From contig CAUEKH010000082.1 in assembly GCA_959018155.1 (NCBI GenBank), forward strand, positions 1-8,868: a stretch of 8,868 bases of DNA, written 5' to 3'. Made by a program: the position numbers and the translations under genes. Source of the DNA: an uncultured Hungatella sp. Lineage in GTDB: Bacteria; Bacillota; Clostridia; Lachnospirales; Lachnospiraceae. Below the pieces are notes generated by a model. That model made no database searches, was not told the origin of the DNA, and worked only from the letters and a program-made list of their open reading frames with translations. This document shows positions 1 through 6,888 of this stretch, piece by piece. Position 1 is the stretch's first letter. The number at the start of each line of letters is the position of its first letter.

Positions 1-912
1 GTAAAAAGGGAATCGCCCGGAAAAAGGCTTTGGAAGTATAAATGGTTCTATATCATTATGCTTCCGGGGATTTTGTACTTTATTATTTATAAGTACATTC
101 CCATGTGGGGATTGCTGATGGCATTCCAGGATTACATGCCGACTCAGGGGGTGATGGGAAGCCAGTGGGTCGGGCTGAAACATTTCATCAAATTCTTCTC
201 AGGAGATCAGTTTTTCCGTCTGTTTAAGAATACGATGGTTATTTCCGTGGGAAGCCTGCTGTTATCGTTCCCCATGCCGATTATACTGGCGCTTCTGTTA
301 AATGAGGTGCGTCACAAACTGTTTAAAAGGAGTGTGCAGACATTTCTCTATCTGCCTCATTTCCTTTCATCCGTGGTCATCTGTTCACTGGCCTACGTTC
401 TTTTTTCAACAGAAGATGGTGTTTTAAATCAGATACTTGCTGCTCTTGGAGGAGGAAAGGTCAATATCCTGATGAACGAGAATGCGTATTACGGATTGTT
501 CATAGGAACCGGTGTCTGGCAGAGCGCCGGCTGGGGAACTATCATTTATTTGGCAGCCCTGTCCGGTGTGGATTTACAGCTTTATGAGGCTGCCAGGATG
601 GACGGCGCCAGCCGGTGGCAGCAGATGCTTTACATTACCATTCCGTGTCTGCTTCCGCTGATCATGACGAATCTGGTGCTGAACCTTGGTTCTGTACTCG
701 ATGTCAGCGTGGAGAAAACCCTTCTGCTGAGCAATGCCATGAACCGGGATGTGGCTGAGGTGTTTGACTCCTTCGTTTATAACCGGGGTATTATCAACGG
801 GGAGTACAGTTACTCTACTGCCGTCGGACTGTTTAAATCCACTGTTGGAGTCATCCTGGTACTTGGCGCAAACTGGCTGAGCAAAAAAGTTACAGATGAG
901 GCAATCTATTGA
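1..912 (+). CDS. LplB-type sugar ABC transporter permease, 5'-partial
   Basis: Inner-membrane permease of a CUT1-type carbohydrate importer, pairing with the permease at 925-1782 and the binding protein at 1803-3362. The reading frame is open from base 1 (VKRESPGKRLWKYKWFYIIM), and residues before the first ATG at 58 match the charged N-terminus usual in this family, so the true start lies upstream of the window; 303 codons are visible. Hydrophobic segments are seen at about codons 16-38, 79-103, 115-136, 162-188, 212-235 and 276-296, consistent with six membrane helices. The ATPase-docking EAA loop is present (YEAARMDGASRW, Glu at codon 196, followed by ITIPCLLP). The FQDYMP segment after helix 1 is typical of LplB-like proteins. 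The stop TGA abuts the next gene's ribosome binding site, showing co-transcription. Uptake of aldouronic acids is inferred from the GH67 gene downstream; by analogy this is AguF or AguG of Geobacillus. Confidence 0.93.
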   Translation, partial: VKRESPGKRLWKYKWFYIIMLPGILYFIIYKYIPMWGLLMAFQDYMPTQGVMGSQWVGLKHFIKFFSGDQFFRLFKNTMVISVGSLLLSFPMPIILALLLNEVRHKLFKRSVQTFLYLPHFLSSVVICSLAYVLFSTEDGVLNQILAALGGGKVNILMNENAYYGLFIGTGVWQSAGWGTIIYLAALSGVDLQLYEAARMDGASRWQQMLYITIPCLLPLIMTNLVLNLGSVLDVSVEKTLLLSNAMNRDVAEVFDSFVYNRGIINGEYSYSTAVGLFKSTVGVILVLGANWLSKKVTDEAIY

Positions 913-924
913 GAGGAGGTCAAA

Positions 925-1782
925 ATGAAACAGAAAAAACAATTAAACAGTTTTTCCGCATGTGATATGATAATCTATATTGTACTGGCCTTATGTGCTG
1001 CCGTCTGTATCATCCCGTTCTGGTACGTACTGGTCACTTCCGTATCGAAAACTCCGGGTTTTGTTATTAAGGAGTTTACACTGGAAGCGTACAAATACAT
1101 ATTTTCTACCAGGACACTGCCGCGGAGTCTTGCGGTGACGGTTTTCATCACAGCCGCAGGTACGATAGCCAAGCTGCTGGTAACCGCGCTGATGGCGTAC
1201 TCCTTAGCGGAGACGACGCTGCCCGGAAGAAAGCTTCTGCTCAATTTAGTAATCTTTACCATGCTGTTTGGCGGCGGAATGATTCCGACTTTCTTTGTTG
1301 TGAAACAGACGGGACTTTTAAATTCCTTATGGTCCATGGTGATACCGTCTCTGGTCAGCCCATTTAACTTAATTGTAATGAAGAACTTTTTCCAGAACAT
1401 TCCCTACGAACTGAGGGAGAGCGCCAGAATGGACGGCTGCCATGAACTGATGATATTATTTAAAATTGTTATGCCGCTGGCACTTCCGGCGCTGGCAACT
1501 TTTGGCCTGTTTTATGCGGTAGGCATCTGGAATACGTATATGTCGGCCCTGCTCTACATTCAGAAACCGGATTTATGGCCGATTCAGGTATTGCTCAGAA
1601 AGATTGTTTACGTATCAGCCGGACTTGGCGACGGCGAGGCGGTGGAATCAAGCGTGACCGCTATGTCCCAGAGTATTAAAATGGCAGTTATTTTAGTGGC
1701 AACAGTTCCGATTCTCTGTGTCTATCCGTTTTTGCAGAAGCACTTTGCAAAAGGAATGATGGTTGGGTCGGTTAAAGGTTAA
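925..1782 (+). CDS. Sugar ABC transporter permease (LplC/YtcP-type, MalG-like)
   Basis: Second permease of the same importer, 285 aa, a normal length for the family. Hydrophobic segments lie at about residues 14-37, 68-93, 104-127, 135-152, 186-206 and 250-272. The EAA loop appears as ESARMDGCHELMILFKIVMPLALP with its Glu at 165. The C-terminus HFAKGMMVGSVKG is the characteristic tail of LplC/YtcP-type permeases. The start is set by AGGAGGT at 914-920, 4 nt before the ATG. Only 12 nt separate it from the first permease and 20 nt from the binding-protein gene, so all three are one transcription unit. No ATPase gene is seen. CUT1 importers of this type commonly share an MsmX/MsmK-like ATPase encoded elsewhere, and the same is inferred here. 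Confidence 0.94.
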   Translation: MKQKKQLNSFSACDMIIYIVLALCAAVCIIPFWYVLVTSVSKTPGFVIKEFTLEAYKYIFSTRTLPRSLAVTVFITAAGTIAKLLVTALMAYSLAETTLPGRKLLLNLVIFTMLFGGGMIPTFFVVKQTGLLNSLWSMVIPSLVSPFNLIVMKNFFQNIPYELRESARMDGCHELMILFKIVMPLALPALATFGLFYAVGIWNTYMSALLYIQKPDLWPIQVLLRKIVYVSAGLGDGEAVESSVTAMSQSIKMAVILVATVPILCVYPFLQKHFAKGMMVGSVKG

Positions 1783-1802
1783 ATAATTGGAGGAAAAATC
1801 AT

Positions 1803-3362
1803 ATGAGAAAATCTACATTTAAAACAGTGAAACTGGCGGCAGCGCTTCTTGTCTGCGCCATGGCAGCAGCAGGCTGTTCGTCAAAGACAGCAGAAAATGG
1901 AGGGTCAACCGCAGCGCCGTCCGCGAATGCGTCCACCGACGCGGCAGGAGTAGCAGCGGCTGATGAAGCGGCAGAGACAGAACCATTTTCCATTGAAATG
2001 GTGATAGGCTATGACGGGGTGGAATTCCCGCAGCCGGGAAACGCGGCGCAGACGAAAATCGAGGAGTACACCAACACAAAACTGAACATCACGGCGTATC
2101 CAGGCAGCACGCTTCATGAGATGCTTCCAACCATGATCGCGTCCGACGAACTCCCGATGGTGATCAGCTTCGGCGGAAGCCAGCTTTCCAAGACCTACAT
2201 GATTAACGCGATGAAACAGGGCATTTTCTGGGATTTGACGGATTATATTGATCAGTTCCCCAACATTTCCAAGATCAGTGATATTACGTACCAGTCTTAC
2301 GCTATCGACGGCCGCAATTACGGACTGCCGAAAGAGAGAGGGCTTTCCCGTGACGCGGTAGGATACCGTTACGACTGGATTGAGAATCTGGGGCTGGAAG
2401 AGCCGAAGACCGTGGACGATCTGTATAACCTGATGATTGCATTTGCCAAAGATGACCCTGACGGAAATGGGATTGATGACACGTATGGAAGCTGTATCAG
2501 TCCGCTTGGCTGGTTCAATGTCTATCTCGGTGGACCGAACGGCTGGAGATACGAGAATGGTGAAATGACACTTGCGCAGTTTACACCGGAATACCAGAAA
2601 GCCCTCGATATGGTACGTGATTTATACGCCAATGGCGCCCTTCATCCGGAATACGCGATTCATACACGTTCCCAGATCGAAGCCCTCTGGACAGAAGGTA
2701 AGGCCGGAATGTATTTTAATATCAACAATTTTGCCCAGTATGCCATGGAAGATCCAAATGCGGTTGTCCACGCAAACGGCGTATTTTCCTGTGACAAAGG
2801 CACATTTACATCGGCCGGAAGCGGCCACAACGGCATCATTGCCATCAGCAAAAAGGCTGTGCCGGAGGAAGCGGATATGCTTCGAATCCTGAAATTCTTC
2901 GACCAGCTTGGCGAGGAAGAAATGTGTAACCTTCTGGTTCTTGGTATTGAAGGGGAACATTACAATATAGAAAATGGGACGGCTGTTCCGGTTCCTGATA
3001 AGGTAGATGAGGTGGGTCAGCAGATTTACCTTCCATATGCGTCACCGATTGCAGTTGTCTACCCTGATTTACATACAATGCCAGTGCAGAGAGAGGAGTT
3101 ACAGAAGAGGACTCTGGAAATCCTGGAAGAGAATCTGCCGTATGCGGTTGCCAATCCGACTACCGGACTGATTTCTGAAACTTACAATGAGGTAGGCGCT
3201 GAGTTAAATACAATGCTTGATGATGCAGCAACTCAATATATTATGGGAAAAATAACAAAGGATGATTATTTAGCCCAGCTGGAGGTCTGGAAAGAACGCG
3301 GCGGAGACAAGATCGCGAAGGAATTTGCTGCTGCGTATGAAGAGCGGGAAGGCAGGAAATAA
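1803..3362 (+). CDS. Sugar-binding lipoprotein of the ABC importer (LplA/AguE-like)
   Basis: Extracellular solute-binding lipoprotein, 519 aa, which captures the oligosaccharide and delivers it to the two upstream permeases. The N-terminus has a basic start (MRKSTFKTVK), a hydrophobic core and a lipobox AAGC with Cys at residue 25, so it should be processed by signal peptidase II and lipid-anchored. An Ala/Ser/Thr-rich tether follows to about residue 58. Residues 217-227 (DDPDGNGIDDT) form an EF-hand-like Asp/Asn calcium-type loop common in LplA-like proteins. The segments YGLPKERG and GKAGMYFNINN are also in keeping with the family. The start follows GGAGG at 1789-1793. The ligand cannot be read from sequence; aldouronic (glucuronic-acid-bearing xylo-) oligosaccharides are inferred from aguA downstream, as in the aguEFG system of Geobacillus stearothermophilus. 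The gene order permease-permease-binding protein differs from that system. Confidence 0.93.
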   Translation: MRKSTFKTVKLAAALLVCAMAAAGCSSKTAENGGSTAAPSANASTDAAGVAAADEAAETEPFSIEMVIGYDGVEFPQPGNAAQTKIEEYTNTKLNITAYPGSTLHEMLPTMIASDELPMVISFGGSQLSKTYMINAMKQGIFWDLTDYIDQFPNISKISDITYQSYAIDGRNYGLPKERGLSRDAVGYRYDWIENLGLEEPKTVDDLYNLMIAFAKDDPDGNGIDDTYGSCISPLGWFNVYLGGPNGWRYENGEMTLAQFTPEYQKALDMVRDLYANGALHPEYAIHTRSQIEALWTEGKAGMYFNINNFAQYAMEDPNAVVHANGVFSCDKGTFTSAGSGHNGIIAISKKAVPEEADMLRILKFFDQLGEEEMCNLLVLGIEGEHYNIENGTAVPVPDKVDEVGQQIYLPYASPIAVVYPDLHTMPVQREELQKRTLEILEENLPYAVANPTTGLISETYNEVGAELNTMLDDAATQYIMGKITKDDYLAQLEVWKERGGDKIAKEFAAAYEEREGRK

Positions 3363-3405
3363 TCGGCCGACTGCGATAAAATAAAAAAGGTAAGAGTATA
3401 CTTTG

Positions 3406-3440
3406 ATATCCGGTTCCGTCATTGCGACAGGGCCGGATAT
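3406..3440 (+). promoter_or_regulatory. Hairpin between binding-protein gene and aguA
   Basis: Arms 3406-3420 and 3426-3440 pair over 15 positions (outer eight perfect, ATATCCGG/CCGGATAT; then two G·U pairs, one C·A mismatch and a GTC/GAC end) around the 5-nt loop ATTGC. The hairpin ends 20 nt before the aguA ATG and is not followed by a T run, so it is not an obvious intrinsic terminator. It could act as an RNA stabiliser or processing barrier for the transporter message, or tune read-through into aguA. The structure is seen; the role is inference. Confidence 0.6.
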
Positions 3441-3448
3441 TCTTGAAT

Positions 3449-3455
3449 AGAGGAG
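3449..3455 (+). promoter_or_regulatory. Ribosome binding site deciding the aguA start
   Basis: AGAGGAG lies 5 nt before the ATG at 3461. The frame is open back to a TTG at 3422, but that codon sits in the loop of the 3406-3440 hairpin and has no ribosome binding site, so 3461 is the preferred start. Confidence 0.8.
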
Positions 3456-3460
3456 TCAGT

Positions 3461-6400
3461 ATGGGTAAATATAAAGCAATTGCAGATACGTATGTACGGT
3501 TCGGCGAGTCGGAAAGATCGGTTGATCCGGGTGAACCGTTGGATATTGGCTTTGGACGACGGATTGCGTATATAGAGTTTCGTGGAAATACCGGAGGAGA
3601 ACGGATAGAGAAGGCAAAACTGCGTCTGTACGCGCGGGAAGTGCCGTTTCATGGGAGAATTGAGATTCATCAACTGGGAACTGTTGAGATTGGAGCGGGG
3701 ATTTCCTGGAATGAAGCGGCCAAATACGAAGGGGAGTATGTGGATACGATAGATTTTTACAGGGGGCGGACGGGCTGGTATGAGGCAGATGTCAGCCGGG
3801 CGCTGAAAGGAGTGAGAGGGGAGTTTCATCTTACTTTTCAGCTGACAGCACAGACTTATCCGGGGCGTGAGGCGATCAGACTGGAATCCGGGAAGACGGG
3901 GAGAGGAGAATGGTCGCCTCAGCTGGTGACGGAGGAGCGGGGGAATGTCTGTGGGAACGTTTTCGACGGCAACGGTTGCGCGGAGAATGTGGCAGAGAAT
4001 GTGGCAGAGAACATGGTAGAAAACATTGTAGAGAACGTGGCAGAGAAGGTGGCTGAGGAGTATGCTGAGAAGAGCGCCGGGATATACCCGAAAGATTTTA
4101 CAGAGGACGGATATGAGATGTATCTTCGCTACAGGCCAAAGACTGAGGCGTACTGCTTTGAGAATCTCCGGAAACTGAAGAACATATTTTTAGATACCAG
4201 CTATGATAAGGCGATCCGTTTTGAACTGACAGAAGCGCTTTCTCGCATGGCCGGATACACGCCAGAATGGTGCGGGCCGGAAGCAGATGACAGCGTAATC
4301 AGCCGGACCGGTTTACGGATTGTGGAGACGGGGAAAAAGGAAGCTGGGAAGGAAAGCGAAAAACGGGAAGAGGAGAGTCAGGAAGCGGGCAGCCGGGAAG
4401 AGGACAGTCAGGAAGAAGGCAGCCAGGAAGAGGACAGTCGGGAAGAAGGCAGCCGGGAAGAGGGCAGTCAGAAAGAAGGCAGCCGGGAAGAAGAAGGCAG
4501 CTATCGCATTCGGGAAAAGAATGGGGTGATAGAGATTGATGGCGTTGGCACAGGTGTGCTCTATGGTGTCTATACTTTGATATCGCATATTCAGAGAGAA
4601 CACACATTAAAAGGGATTTGCCTGGATGGAACGCCATATTTTAAGAGAAGGATCTTCAGCCACTGGGACAATTTTGACGGTTCGATCGAGCGCGGGTATG
4701 CAGGACAGAGTTTCTGGAAATGGAAAAATCCGGATGAGTCCGCATTTCAGCGGTACCGTGATTATGGCCGGCTTTGCGCGGCGATTGGCATTAACGGGCT
4801 GGTGATCAACAATGTGAATCCCGATCCGAAATTCATTTCGGATGAGAACATCGCCTTACTGGCGGAACTGGCAGACTGTTTCAGAGATTACGGAATCCGA
4901 ATTTATACCTCGGTTTCATTCGATACGCCGATTCTGCAGGGGGGCCTGGATACCGCGGATCCGGAAGAGGCGGAGGTAAAAGCTTTTTGGAAAAAGAAAG
5001 CCGACTTCATTTACAGGCTGATACCGGATTTTGGAGGCTTCTGCGTGAAAGGCGATTCCGAGGGCCAGCCGGGCCCCTTAAAATATGGCAGGGATCACGC
5101 GTGTGGCGCCAATATGCTGGCGGATGTTTTAAAACCATACGGCGGCATAGTCCTTTGGCGGGCCTTTGTCTACCACGTCCCCGGGTTAAACGCGGATCGG
5201 GCGTGTCAGGCGTATGAAGTATTTGCGCCTCTCGACGGAAAATTCCGGGACAATGTAATTCTTCAGATTAAGAACGGACCGCTCGATTTCCAGGTAAATG
5301 AGCCGCTGTCGCCATTATTTGGCGCGATGCGCCATACGAAGCTGGGATTGGAGGTTCAGACAGCCCTGGAATATAAAGGTCAGACAACACATCTCTGTTT
5401 CGTTCCGGAGGAGTTTAAGCGTATATTAATAGAAGAAACGGGAAATGGAAAAACCGCCGCAGTGTGCCGCGAGGTGTTTAACGCTGTGGTCAACACGGGA
5501 AATGACAGAAACTGGACGCGGTATACTATGGCACAGGCCAATTTCTTTGGCACGGGACGCCTGGCATTTGACCCGTTCCGATCACTGGCTGAAATTGAAG
5601 AGGAGTGGGCGGAGTTGACTTTTTCAACGGACAGGAATGTTATTGAAACGGTTAGCGGGCTGCTGTCAGACTCTTACGCCACCTATGCGGCGTATGCGGC
5701 ACCGTATGGGCTCGGTTTTCTGTGCGACCGGGATACCCATTTTCATCCGGAACCGGAAAGCCGCAGCGCTTTTCATGGTTGTGATGAATCCGGCATGGGA
5801 TATGACAGAACTGCAGGCGGAAGTGGATTTTGTATGCAGTATGAGGCGGAACGGGGACAACTGATAGAAGATACAGAACGTGTGGAGGAAGAACAGCTTT
5901 TATGGTACCACCACCTCCCGTTTCAATATCAGATGCGGGACGGAAGAACCTTAATTCAATCGGTTTATGACCGCCTTTTTGCCGGCGCCGGGAGGGCTGC
6001 GGAAATGATGGAGCGGTTCGGGAAGCTGAAAGGCTGCATTGATGAAAAAAGATTTGAGGAAATAGAGAGAACACTTAACCGTCAGAGAGAGGAGTCGCTT
6101 ATCTGGAGAAACAGGGGACTGCAATATCTTCACCGGCTTTCCAGAATTCCGGATGAACGGGGAAGACGGCTGGAGCCGGGAACGGGACGAATATCTCTTA
6201 AGGAGTCCGGGGAATTTCTTGAGGTACGGACGGAACTGAAAAATGGAACGCTCTATCTTGTGGATGGAGGACTTGCGACGGAGGATAAGTACATAACGGA
6301 GGAGTGCCTGAAGCTGACGGTTATTGGGGGCTACGGCGTAAGAATTGAACTGAAAAATGGAATGGACGCTTATCGCTGCAGGAAGCCGGAAGGCGCCCCG

Positions 6401-6469
6401 GTTATAAAGGCATTTATTATGCCGGAGGATGGATTTATGAGCCGCGCAGAAGTAGACTGGTGTGAATAG
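3461..6469 (+). CDS. aguA: GH67 alpha-glucuronidase with extra N- and C-terminal domains
   Basis: Predicted to release 4-O-methyl-/D-glucuronic acid from the non-reducing end of aldouronic acids by inversion, in the cytoplasm (no signal peptide). The length is 1002 aa against about 700 for typical GH67. Architecture: CBM96/DNRLRE-like beta domain about 3-158 (ADTYVRFGES, WNEAAKY, WYEADVSRAL, WSPQLVTEE); low-complexity ENVA repeat 175-206; GH67 N-terminal domain from about 217 (GYEMYLRYRPK) to GVLYGVYTLI, interrupted by an EEGS repeat at 302-347; catalytic barrel starting near HWDNFDGSIERGYAG (His401); helical GH67 C-terminal part ending near RIPDERGRR (895-903); unrecognised tail to 1002. The likely general acid is Glu534 in GDSEGQPGP. 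Asp609 (NGPLDFQ) and Glu637 (LEYKG) match the spacing of the catalytic carboxylate pair as I recall it from characterised GH67 enzymes. It lies 98 nt after the binding-protein gene, on the same strand. The function is secure at family level; roles of the added domains are unknown. Confidence 0.95.
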   Translation: MGKYKAIADTYVRFGESERSVDPGEPLDIGFGRRIAYIEFRGNTGGERIEKAKLRLYAREVPFHGRIEIHQLGTVEIGAGISWNEAAKYEGEYVDTIDFYRGRTGWYEADVSRALKGVRGEFHLTFQLTAQTYPGREAIRLESGKTGRGEWSPQLVTEERGNVCGNVFDGNGCAENVAENVAENMVENIVENVAEKVAEEYAEKSAGIYPKDFTEDGYEMYLRYRPKTEAYCFENLRKLKNIFLDTSYDKAIRFELTEALSRMAGYTPEWCGPEADDSVISRTGLRIVETGKKEAGKESEKREEESQEAGSREEDSQEEGSQEEDSREEGSREEGSQKEGSREEEGSYRIREKNGVIEIDGVGTGVLYGVYTLISHIQREHTLKGICLDGTPYFKRRIFSHWDNFDGSIERGYAGQSFWKWKNPDESAFQRYRDYGRLCAAIGINGLVINNVNPDPKFISDENIALLAELADCFRDYGIRIYTSVSFDTPILQGGLDTADPEEAEVKAFWKKKADFIYRLIPDFGGFCVKGDSEGQPGPLKYGRDHACGANMLADVLKPYGGIVLWRAFVYHVPGLNADRACQAYEVFAPLDGKFRDNVILQIKNGPLDFQVNEPLSPLFGAMRHTKLGLEVQTALEYKGQTTHLCFVPEEFKRILIEETGNGKTAAVCREVFNAVVNTGNDRNWTRYTMAQANFFGTGRLAFDPFRSLAEIEEEWAELTFSTDRNVIETVSGLLSDSYATYAAYAAPYGLGFLCDRDTHFHPEPESRSAFHGCDESGMGYDRTAGGSGFCMQYEAERGQLIEDTERVEEEQLLWYHHLPFQYQMRDGRTLIQSVYDRLFAGAGRAAEMMERFGKLKGCIDEKRFEEIERTLNRQREESLIWRNRGLQYLHRLSRIPDERGRRLEPGTGRISLKESGEFLEVRTELKNGTLYLVDGGLATEDKYITEECLKLTVIGGYGVRIELKNGMDAYRCRKPEGAPVIKAFIMPEDGFMSRAEVDWCE
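3983..4078 (+). repeat. 12-bp in-frame tandem repeat (ENVA) in aguA
   Basis: Eight consecutive 12-bp units encode ENVA, ENVA, ENMV, ENIV, ENVA, EKVA, EEYA and EKSA (residues 175-206). The first five are close copies of GAGAAYGTGGCA and the last three are degenerate. Two related units (GNVC, GNVF) occur just upstream at 3941-3964, suggesting an older extent. The repeat links the N-terminal beta domain to the GH67 N-terminal domain. The unit is a multiple of three, so copy-number change keeps the frame. Confidence 0.88.
4364..4501 (+). repeat. 15-bp in-frame tandem repeat (REEGS) in aguA
   Basis: Nine units: eight of 15 bp and a last one of 18 bp with an added GAA codon. They encode REEES, QEAGS, REEDS, QEEGS, QEEDS, REEGS, REEGS, QKEGS and REEEGS (residues 302-347). 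Units 1-8 alternate regularly between a serine codon AGT and AGC, which shows a 30-bp higher-order unit. The insertion falls in the GH67 N-terminal domain between RTGLRIVETG and YRIREKNGVIEI, where ordinary family members have a short loop. A Lys/Glu-rich stretch (4333-4363) leads into it. Confidence 0.93.
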
Positions 6470-6562
6470 CAGCAGGTCGAAAAACAGGCGGTGCAGAAAG
6501 AATGAAAAGACAGAGAAGAAAGGAGATATGGAAATCCTGGCTGTATCATTGACATCATAAAA
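6470..6562 (+). other. Spacer after aguA with truncated start-like ORFs
   Basis: This 93-bp spacer has no supported gene. It contains AAAGGAG at 6519-6525 and two short overlapping frames: ATG 6502-6552 (MKRQRRKEIWKSWLYH) and ATG 6528-6560 (MEILAVSLTS). Both stop within 11 nt of the left end of the 310-bp palindromic element. Either could be the leftover 5' end of a further operon gene, but neither is long enough to identify. No terminator for the aguA operon is seen here. Confidence 0.3.
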
Positions 6563-6690
6563 GTTACTGCTCACACCGCATGGAACTTCCGGGCAGGAGT
6601 CCCCCCATATCCACGGTTTTGACTCATGATTCCAGGTGCTGTCCGTTCTAAGGCCGGCAGGGAATGGTCAAAAGGGCATCGCTGGCATTC

Positions 6691-6718
6691 ATCGGATTTT
6701 TCTGAAGAAAAATCCGAT
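6691..6718. repeat. Inner hairpin 1 of the palindromic element
   Basis: A perfect 12-bp inverted repeat (ATCGGATTTTTC / GAAAAATCCGAT) around the loop TGAA. On neither strand is it followed by a T run, so it does not look like a stand-alone intrinsic terminator. Confidence 0.85.
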
Positions 6719-6729
6719 TCAAGCCTGCT

Positions 6730-6757
6730 GGGAATCCGGCTTTGAGGCCGGATTCCC
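6730..6757. repeat. Inner hairpin 2 of the palindromic element
   Basis: A perfect 11-bp inverted repeat (GGGAATCCGGC / GCCGGATTCCC) around the loop TTTGAG. It lies beside hairpin 1 inside the closing stem, making a three-way junction. Both hairpins share the core ATCCG/CGGAT. Confidence 0.85.
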
Positions 6758-6888
6758 TCCCTTCTGACCACACCCTGCCGGCCTAAGAACGGACACACCT
6801 TCCATCAAATCGTCAAAACCGTGGATATGAGGGCGCTCCCGTCCAGAAGTCCCATGCAGTGTGAACAGTAACCGTAAAAACCTACGAA

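Larger units (their letters stand above)
6563..6872. repeat. 310-bp palindromic element (MITE-like or structured RNA)
   Basis: Outer arms 6563-6623 and 6812-6872 are both 61 nt and match at 52 of 61 positions as inverted repeats (ends GTTACTG / CAGTAAC). After an 11/12-nt internal loop, a second stem pairs 6635-6676 with 6759-6799 (37 of 41 positions plus one bulged base). The interior carries two perfect hairpins, giving a branched structure on a stem of about 100 bp. No ORF in it resembles a transposase. A TAAAA occurs directly left (6558-6562) and 2 nt beyond the right end (6875-6879), a weak candidate target duplication. The structure is read directly; whether it is a non-autonomous mobile element, an intergenic repeat family or a non-coding RNA gene cannot be decided from one copy. 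Confidence 0.88.

Noticed and set aside
3422..3460. Upstream TTG start adding 13 residues to the GH67 protein.
   Set aside because: The TTG lies in the loop of a hairpin and lacks a ribosome binding site, whereas ATG 3461 has AGAGGAG at ideal spacing.
4299..4637. Minus-strand frames with a regular Cys/Leu/Pro repeat opposite the REEGS array.
   Set aside because: The repeat pattern is simply the reverse reading of the 15-bp array in aguA; there is no ribosome binding site and the + strand frame is a certain gene.
6571..6798. Minus-strand 75-aa frame inside the palindromic element.
   Set aside because: It is a by-product of the inverted repeat, with no ribosome binding site and no protein-like domain pattern.
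6558..6879. TAAAA on both sides of the palindromic element as a target-site duplication.
   Set aside because: The right copy is 2 nt away from the end of the arm and the flank is very A+T-rich, so it is not convincing; kept only as a weak hint.
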